DNA from: Aedes albopictus
Lineage: Eukaryota > Arthropoda > Insecta > Diptera > Culicidae
Length of the DNA stretch: 64,000 nt
Direction: 5' to 3'
Assembly (NCBI RefSeq): GCF_035046485.1
Contig: NC_085137.1
Coordinates: forward strand, 1,651,977 to 1,715,976
The notes under the pieces were generated by a model that saw nothing but the letters and a program-made list of their open reading frames with translations, searched no databases and was not told the DNA's origin. Shown one piece after another: positions 57,263-64,000 of this stretch (position 1 is the first letter of the stretch; each line of letters opens with the position of its first letter). A program made the position numbers and the translations under genes.

Positions 57263-57541
57263 CTACACAGATCGAAAAAAGAGTGTAAAATTCTGTGACA
57301 TATGATGCACATAATCGGAGCGTGGGATATCACAGAAGTTTACATGACATATCATGTAAAAGTCACGAAATATCATGTAAACTTCCATTGTATGTCATGT
57401 AATTCAGCATGACTCAGAGTATTTACATGACATGTAACACAAATTTACATGATATATCATGTAAACCATCATACCACTAAGTTTACATGACTAAAATGAA
57501 GTTTACATGACGTGTAAATCTCATTATTTTTATCTGTGTAG
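57263..57541. mobile_element. MITE with TTTACATG palindromes, copy 2
   Basis: 279 bp, ends CTACACAGAT on each strand. Collinear with copy 1 at 42220-42493, including the same 22-bp palindrome at 57444-57465. No clean 8-bp duplication here, so the flanks have diverged. Non-coding. Confidence 0.83.
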
Positions 57542-58169
57542 TCTACAGTTTCGACATAACGCATATTTTATTATCTTAGATTTCAAGTTATACGCGAGAA
57601 TATATGTCACCAGGGTCCCAAAACGGACCTTTATTTTAAGTATCCTCTTGAGGGTGAAAAATCTGGGTTAAAATTTCCTAATATCCAGCTGTTTGACTCC
57701 AAGTAACAAAACAAGCTGAACAATAGTTTCTTAAGCTAAAGTTAGCTAAAGAGTGGTTTGATCCGCACTCGTACAGCAAAAATGTTCGTCAATGGATTCG
57801 TATTTACTAAGCATGAATGTTTAAAAAAATCACACACAACAGTCGATCAATCCATTCGTCTGAAGGGCAAGCAAATACGGCTTCTCTGACAATCGTTGTG
57901 CGACCAGTCAGAGTAGTCAGACAAACCTCGACATTGATATTGATACTGGTTTCATTTTGCGGGCTGGCATGGCATGGCACACTACTATCACAAGTTCTCA
58001 CTCGCCAACAGCAGTCACATTCTCAATCCGGCGACCGACGCGACGCAACGCTTGCTATGTTTACCTTTTCCCTGCTTATCGGCTCTGGCTCGATCGATCG
58101 TTTAAATGTGATGATAACGAGTGAGTGAGCATTTGCTCTTGACTGACTATCGTGCTCGCTGCACTACAA
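57542..58169. other. Unique stretch, no recognised gene
   Basis: Overlapping frames on both strands near 57.8-58.1 kb have no domain. Confidence 0.35.
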
Positions 58170-58303
58170 TAGTCCTGTTCAACGACGTAGGTTGAACTTG
58201 CTCGAACTTTCTCCATCCCGCTCTTTCCCGTTTGTTGACAAATGGGTAAGAGAAGGATGCAGCAACTTCGAGCAAGTTCAACCTACGTCTTTGAACAGGA
58301 CTA
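58170..58303. mobile_element. Hairpin MITE, GTCCTGTTCAACGACG ends, copy 2
   Basis: 130 bp from 58172 to 58301, nearly a complete palindrome, with TA on both sides (58170-58171, 58302-58303). It is collinear with copy 1 at 36810-36932. The central loop region (CTCTTTCCCGTTTGTTGACA) differs by several substitutions. Confidence 0.87.
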
Positions 58304-59677
58304 ATATATGCCTCCGAACTAGCCATAAAAGGAACACGTTGGAATTGACGAAGGTTCACGCTTCCAACAGTGCTGGTATGACAGCTGGCTAGCGATAAGT
58401 ATTGTTTATCTCCTCTTCATTTTCGCTCGTCTTTTGATCCACCTTCAAACAAGGAGGGAGGATCGCACTGCACTGTGCATTGGCTGGATTTAAATGCCTT
58501 TTTTCAACGAACTAGGACAGGTGAGCTCGTTTCAAAACACCTGCCTGTCGTTGTTCGGGCGTTGTTGGATGACGGCCGACGTTCTGTTCCGATCGTTTTT
58601 TTTTCTGGCCACCCCCTCTTCCAAGAAGGAAACGCTGCCATAAGAAGCGAGACGTGCGTTTCACGATGTCCTTCAAGAAAACCAACAACCCGGCTCGCGT
58701 TGCTATAGTTACGGACCCCGCGCTGATGGACTACTATGATTTACTACGGGCTGAGCGAACTGGGGGATCAAAAACAAACCATGAAATGAAAAATTAATAA
58801 CTGCCCAATTGCAGCCAGGGGCACTAGCGTAGCAGGCGCAGGCAATGAGCGCATTTTGCGTAATGAAAAATTTCCATTATTCAATCGTAGATGGCTCGTG
58901 CTGCTGTTCGTCGTTTTACCGAGCCGAGAGTTCACGGGGAGCGGCGCAGTAGGCTTGGTAGCAGCCAGCAACAACAACAACAACACGAGGAGGACGTTTC
59001 CGTGATCCTCAATGCTGCGAAGCAGGCTGAGAGCCATGATTTCGCTTTCAGAGAACAGAGTGGAAACTGCGGTATGGGCCCAGAAGAAAAAAAACCGAGT
59101 GGTGGTAGGCAAAAAGTGTGAAAACGATACATTTTCACCGATTTCTTCCTCTGCGAGTGCGAGAGGCGCATAATGGTGCTTGATGGTCAACATCTTGGGT
59201 CGGCAATTTTGAAGATTTGACATTGAATCAGCGGCGTTCACCACAAGCCACGGATGTTTTGGGTGGAAATGAGCGTGCAAGGGGCTTCGGTGAAGATGTT
59301 ATAAGTATGGAAACAGTTTTTTGCAATCACTGACTGTACGACGGCTAATTATTCATTCCTGAAAGCCTATTCAAAATCGCACCTAAGGCGAGCGATTACT
59401 CGAGTCAGTTCAGTTCCCCATCAGCCGGCAGACACCCGAAAATGTTGTTGACTTGGATGAAATGGTTCGCGTGTCAGAGAGCGTTTGTGAAAGTTTCCAC
59501 AGCTTGGCTGGCCAATTTTTTGATCATACTATTGAGTAAGACGCTTAGGGGAGATCGGGGTAACACGCGCCCTCTACGCAATTCAACGGATTTGCGTCTT
59601 TCTCTATTTACGAAAAGCTATTCTTAATAAAAACGTTGTGGAAGCAAAGATGTCAATTCTAGAAAAAAAATGCTAAG
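58304..59677. other. Unique sequence with one orphan element end
   Basis: No coding domain; the 170-codon minus-strand frame at 58768-59280 includes a poly-leucine run from a CAA-type triplet repeat (58975-58990). At about 59549 the sequence GGGGAGATCGGGGTAACACG resembles the end of the 48970-50329 element; its partner end is not seen. Confidence 0.35.
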
Positions 59678-59794
59678 TATAGGGCACTGCATGAAATTCT
59701 CCCCTTCTCTTTCACTCTTACAGAAATTTTTAAATGAACAAGGCCAAGAAACGTCAAAATCCCATGCAAAATCAAAACAGTGCAGTGCCCTATA
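59678..59794. mobile_element. Short TA-flanked MITE, TAGGGCACTGCA ends, 113 bp
   Basis: TAGGGCACTGCA from 59680 and TGCAGTGCCCTA ending at 59792 are perfect inverted repeats, each abutted by TA. The arms continue to pair weakly. Non-coding. Confidence 0.8.
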
Positions 59795-59985
59795 CGTCTA
59801 ACTCCCTAACTGATATATCACTACGCCTACTATGTTCTCCCGAACTTCTCTATCTACGCTAAGTATTAGTAGATCCTACACTAAGAGGTACTTTTTATAT
59901 GGAAGATATTGAGAGGAGTCGTGCGTATTAAACCGATTTCCCCTACGTGATGAACGTGTGAAAAGCAGAATCTTACCTCTATTCG

Positions 59986-60025
59986 ATTGTTGTTGTTGTT
60001 GTTGTTATTGTTGTTGTTGTTGTTG
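59986..60025. repeat. (GTT)n microsatellite
   Basis: About 13 GTT units with one GTTATT interruption. It creates poly-Asn and poly-Cys tracts in the overlapping frames 59881-60186 (-) and 59958-60152 (+), which are not genes. Confidence 0.9.
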
Positions 60026-62119
60026 GTGCTGTTGGTGGAACTACTCATGGAGCTTCGACTCCCAGGCAGATCCCTCCATCGAAGGACCCCCATCACTGCC
60101 TGACGCACCCAGCGGCGCTCGCCTCCTTCGTTTTGGAAGGCCACCGTTCTAGCTTTGCCGTAGCCAATGGTGCTCGACGCGAGCAATCAACGATTGCTAT
60201 GATGAGTAGTCGGCAAGCTGGCTGCGCTGCCAAGTAGGCTATTATTTGCACAGCGTCGTCGACCACCGAGTCTTCTTCTCACTCTGTAACTCGCCTACCC
60301 GTGGCAGAACTCGAATGCTTCTACACTATTCCAACACATCATACCGCACCAGGCTGGATTTGCCATCGGCGAGGATCAACTACGCGATGTAATCGTACAA
60401 ATACAATTACAAGCTCCAATGAACACACTGTCGGGAGTTTCCTCAGCTCCTTCAATCCATGCGATGACTCATCGCCGCCCGACTTCGTTCCAGCTGTAGG
60501 TATGCTTCCCCCTGTACCTTCTCGTATTCTACCGGGAGCGAGTGGGTAGAGGTGGGAGACTGATTCCTTGCCAGTGAAGGGGAGCCAACGCGTGTTTACA
60601 ATCTCTCAACCGGTGCCACTGAGTACGCTTTATCGCACGCACGATTGTCTCGTCGTGATTGTTACTTCTCTTCTCCTTCGAACAGTTTTGTTTTCGTTTC
60701 TTCGTCAAGTTCGACAATTAAGCCCTGCACCAAAAATAGACAACCCACACTTTCATTCATTCGCACGAGTCTTCGGTGAGTTTGCTTCGCACCGAGAAGA
60801 ACAGGAAGCGAAACTTTCATCCACCAAACTCACTTTCAAACCTCACTTCCTTTCCACGATGATCTACGCATGCAAACCACCACCCAACGAGATAGAGGTA
60901 TAACACACTCGAAACAAACAAAAAATCGTTTAATTAATTGATGGTCCACTTTCGATTCATTGGATCCGAAGTATCGTCGATCTTGAGACTCTCGCTTTCG
61001 ACTGCGAGTGGCGAAAATTCACTTTCATTAGCTCTCGCGCCTCGTCGTTCGATTCGAAGGCTTCTTTTCTCAATCAACGACAATTGACGCTCACTACTGA
61101 TTATGAATAACAGCTCACACACTTCAAATTTGCACTTTCTAATTTTGAGTTTACCACTCGGATAAGATGATCATCGCATAGCATGCAACGACTCAAGGTC
61201 CGGATCCGTTTCGAGACTGGAACCGGATCGAATTACACATCTCCAGAACGCGAAATCTGATTCGTTGTCTACGGTTGTGGTGCGCCTAAACAAGAATCAT
61301 ACTTCATCACGGCGGGCGTCACACATCATGGAACACAACACTTTTGCGCACACAAGGCGGACGGACACCAGATTCGAATCGACTGTGCAAACGTGGTGAA
61401 CGGAAGGCGGTGACGGCGGATATACGAGACCGTAGTAGGCTTTGCCAAACAAACGACAATCGACAAACGAAGACGACGACGACCAAGACCAATGCGAGAC
61501 GACGGCGCGACTGACTATCGAAAGAGACGAATAACAAGCAACCGTCCAAGACGACGACTTTCTGGCGAATGTGAGAGATGCGAAGCTTTGCGTGTTTCGA
61601 AGTTTGCAGTTGCACAGTCGACGCTCGACGGTGACGGTGGGTGAGAATGCAAGAAAAGCCACGGAGAGCCGTGGAGAGCGGAGTAAGCCATGGAAAACGG
61701 TTTTTAGCAACCTTATAGGAAAGCATATCCGGAGTGGGCCGTGGTTCGCAGTTGGGAACATGCTGGAGAGAGAGGAATTAGTCTGGTAAAATTTTGTGGA
61801 GTGGATCATAATTTATTCTATAAGCTTTAGTTTACATTAATTAGTTAACTTTAAGATTAAGATCCTTATTCATGATTCTGCTCCTCGTCCATAACTAAGT
61901 AAATAACAAGGGAGCAACGTTATTACGTTTATTATTAGTTTAGTTTATGAAACATTACTAGAATATGAAGTAATAAACACAAAGGCTTTATCGTGGTGCA
62001 AAGAAATTGTTCCAACCTCACACACTAAAACCTCGGTAATAATTTTTGCTGAGTTCAAACTGTAAAAGGTAATTTATGCTTAGGAATCAGTAAACTTTTG
62101 AACAATTATACGATTTCAG
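60026..62119. other. Unique GC-richer sequence, then AT-rich, no recognised gene
   Basis: 60.2-61.76 kb is comparatively GC-rich, with opposed overlapping frames (for example 61297-61809 - and 61319-61726 -) that lack domains. Possible regulatory region. 61.8-62.1 kb is AT-rich and empty. Confidence 0.35.
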
Positions 62120-62406
62120 TACACTAAATTCTTTTTTTACACGATCTTTTTTTACGCGGTTTTATTTTACACGATTTTTTTTAAACGATTTTCTCGAAAT
62201 TACGCGATGTGTTTTTGGAAAGAATCTTCTCTCCTGATCGCAATTTACTTCCGATGGGGCTCAAATTTCTACCAGAGATCTCTCTTATCATCTTTGATAC
62301 CCTGTCAAAATTTTAGGATGATCCGATAAAAAAAGTTTTGAAAACTTTTTTTACACGATTTTTTTTACGCGGAACAAAAAAACGCGTAAAAACAGAATTT
62401 AGTGTA
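62120..62406. mobile_element. TA-flanked MITE, CACTAAATTCT ends with TTTTTTACRCG repeats, 283 bp
   Basis: The left end CACTAAATTCTTTTTTTACA from 62122 pairs with the right end, which reads CACTAAATTCTGTTTTTACG on the other strand and ends at 62404. TA lies on both sides. TTTTTTACGCGG and TTTTTACACGATT words repeat near each end. It is non-coding, mariner-like by the TA. Confidence 0.82.
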
Positions 62407-64000
62407 ATTAATTTTACCAAAACAATATATTTTTACAAATATCAGTAATAAAAAGTACCGATTAACATTGTATATTGCGTTACTCGGTACTTCTAGTGAG
62501 CTGCGTAAATAAGAACACCGTACAACTAGTAATAAAGTGCTGAATACTCTTCAAAACCTCAACCGTGGCCTCAATTCCTGGAGTACTTGTGCGACACCAT
62601 TTCTGAGGCGTTACGCAGGTCTCAGAACGCACATCAGGTCCGAGGGAGTTTAAGGGGGATTCCAGTGGCATGTCAGGAAGTTATGGTGGGAAACTCCCTG
62701 AAACGGACCTGAAAACCTCTGGGAGCGCCCCTGAAATGCTATCAAACGCTCGGCCTTTTTGGTGGTTTCGGAGGGCTGTAGCATTCCAATATCAAATTCC
62801 TTAAAAAGGTATTTTTTACATGAGGCATGCATCCGTTATAAGAAACCCATATAAAGCATGACATCGATAACAGTTTGTGTCTAAGTTCTTATTTACCAAA
62901 AGAAAACAGAACTCATAAGAACATTCCGTATGCCAAGCCATGAAGTGCAATTACCCAAGTAACATTTTTAGATTTCTTATTGCCTACAAGCTGTTGCTAC
63001 AATCAAGCAGATAAAACTCATTTTAATGCTTAGTAATCCTAACAGCTCTAATAAAACCGTGATAAACACCTATAAAGTCCAAAAGGGCCCACCCTACAGG
63101 AGGTTGTTAAAACCATTCTTTCAAACATTTTATAGGCAACTTGATTTTACGACACGTTCCTGTAGTCTGCTATACAGCTAAGGTAAGCTCTGTTATGTAG
63201 GTTGTAAGAAGATCAACATGCCGTATCAAACATTCGTAAAACATCTTGTATGAACGATTAAAACCTAAAAATAGATCTGAAATCAAAGTCATCAAATAAA
63301 TTGGAATAAATTTCAAATTAATAATGACGCAAAAAAATAAATATTTAGTTACAAATTTCACCAGCGTGAAACTCTGTTTCTATGACATAGAAACTCATGC
63401 CATAAAAATTTACTCCCATAATGTAATAAATAACTACTGAATAAGACAAAAAGCCACGTCGGCTTGCGATTTTATAAATAACCAGCGGGGTTGAGGTTTG
63501 CAATGTTATGCATTGAAATTTCAACCCAAACATCAACATGGCGTGCACAAGTTGCAAACAGAAACAGAACAAAAATGTGGATGCCGTCTAGTTAAACCCT
63601 TTTGGTTTTGATAAAGATCGTTTAAGATCAGTTAGTGTAAAGGCAACATGCTCTAGGGTTCTTTATGAATACGGAGCAAAGCCCAGCATGCGCCCATTTA
63701 TTCTTAACGCATATGATTTGCGATACTCAAACACTATTAGGTTCTAAGGAACAGCGGGATGAGACTGACTGTTCTTAAGAACTCTTCGGGTGGCTGATGG
63801 CCGTCAAAATATGTAAACAAACAAAAATTTCATATGTTCTTCAGTTTTTCAGTAGTGGTTCGTGGTAATTTTAGGCTGCTGTCTCATCTACTCAAGTGTT
63901 AGGTAGATATATAGTAAATAAATCACAATTATGACCCATTAGGTGTTAACTTTAAATAGTGGAAAATGAAATCATACGTGATTGATTACGTTTCCGATTG
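62407..64000. other. AT-rich unique sequence to the window end
   Basis: No gene is recognised. A lone CCCAAGTAACATTTTTAG terminus lies at 62954 without a visible partner, so it is either a truncated MITE or a fragment. Confidence 0.4.

Noticed and set aside
59881..60186. Frame with poly-asparagine tract suggesting a developmental regulator
   Set aside because: The tract is a plain (GTT)n microsatellite read on the minus strand; the flanks show no DNA-binding domain.

Overview
The window looks like repeat-rich nuclear DNA of a culicine mosquito, most likely Aedes. This is inferred from its style: many small inverted-repeat elements, a tRNA-promoter-type SINE fragment of the kind abundant in Aedes, decayed BEL/Pao and non-LTR retrotransposon pieces, and long blocks built on a degenerate AATTCC/GGAATT theme. 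I found no convincing host protein-coding exon, no rRNA, no tRNA, no CRISPR array and no intact transposase or reverse transcriptase. It is probably a large intron or an intergenic region.

Layout. 1-9 kb: mostly unique sequence, one hairpin, two inverted-repeat elements (989-1336, 7785-8096) and one AATTCC block. 9-25 kb: repeat-dominated. It holds a GTTTCA-based repeat (9.2-10.1 kb), a 140-bp tandem (10.2-10.6 kb), long AATTCC blocks (11.1-13.8, 15.2-16.6, 19.3-19.7, 22.5-25.0 kb) and non-autonomous DNA transposons with exact target-site duplications. 25.0-27.8 kb: a satellite with nested 31/63/190-bp periodicity, broken by a 210-bp hairpin insertion. 27.8-28.5 kb: non-LTR reverse-transcriptase remnant. 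28.5-32.5 kb: unique. 32.5-35.7 kb: a dense cluster with a three-deep nest of inverted-repeat elements and a second 140-bp tandem array. 36-64 kb: unique GC-richer stretches alternating with AATTCC blocks, paired MITE copies, a BEL/Pao gag-protease pseudogene (43.0-44.6 kb, minus strand) split by a MITE, and a 1.36-kb TA-flanked element carrying a SINE.

What works together. No operon-like or pathway-level gene set is visible. The story is transposon archaeology: several families occur two or three times in the window with different target duplications, which lets boundaries, nesting order and empty sites be read without any database. The many open frames of 60-200 codons are mostly by-products of 15-bp-periodic repeats or satellite DNA, or lie in unique DNA with no recognisable domain. 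The most unusual observations are the hierarchical satellite with its hairpin insertion, the three-level nest, the strand-polarity switching of the AATTCC blocks, and an apparent excess of the short word TAGTAGGC.
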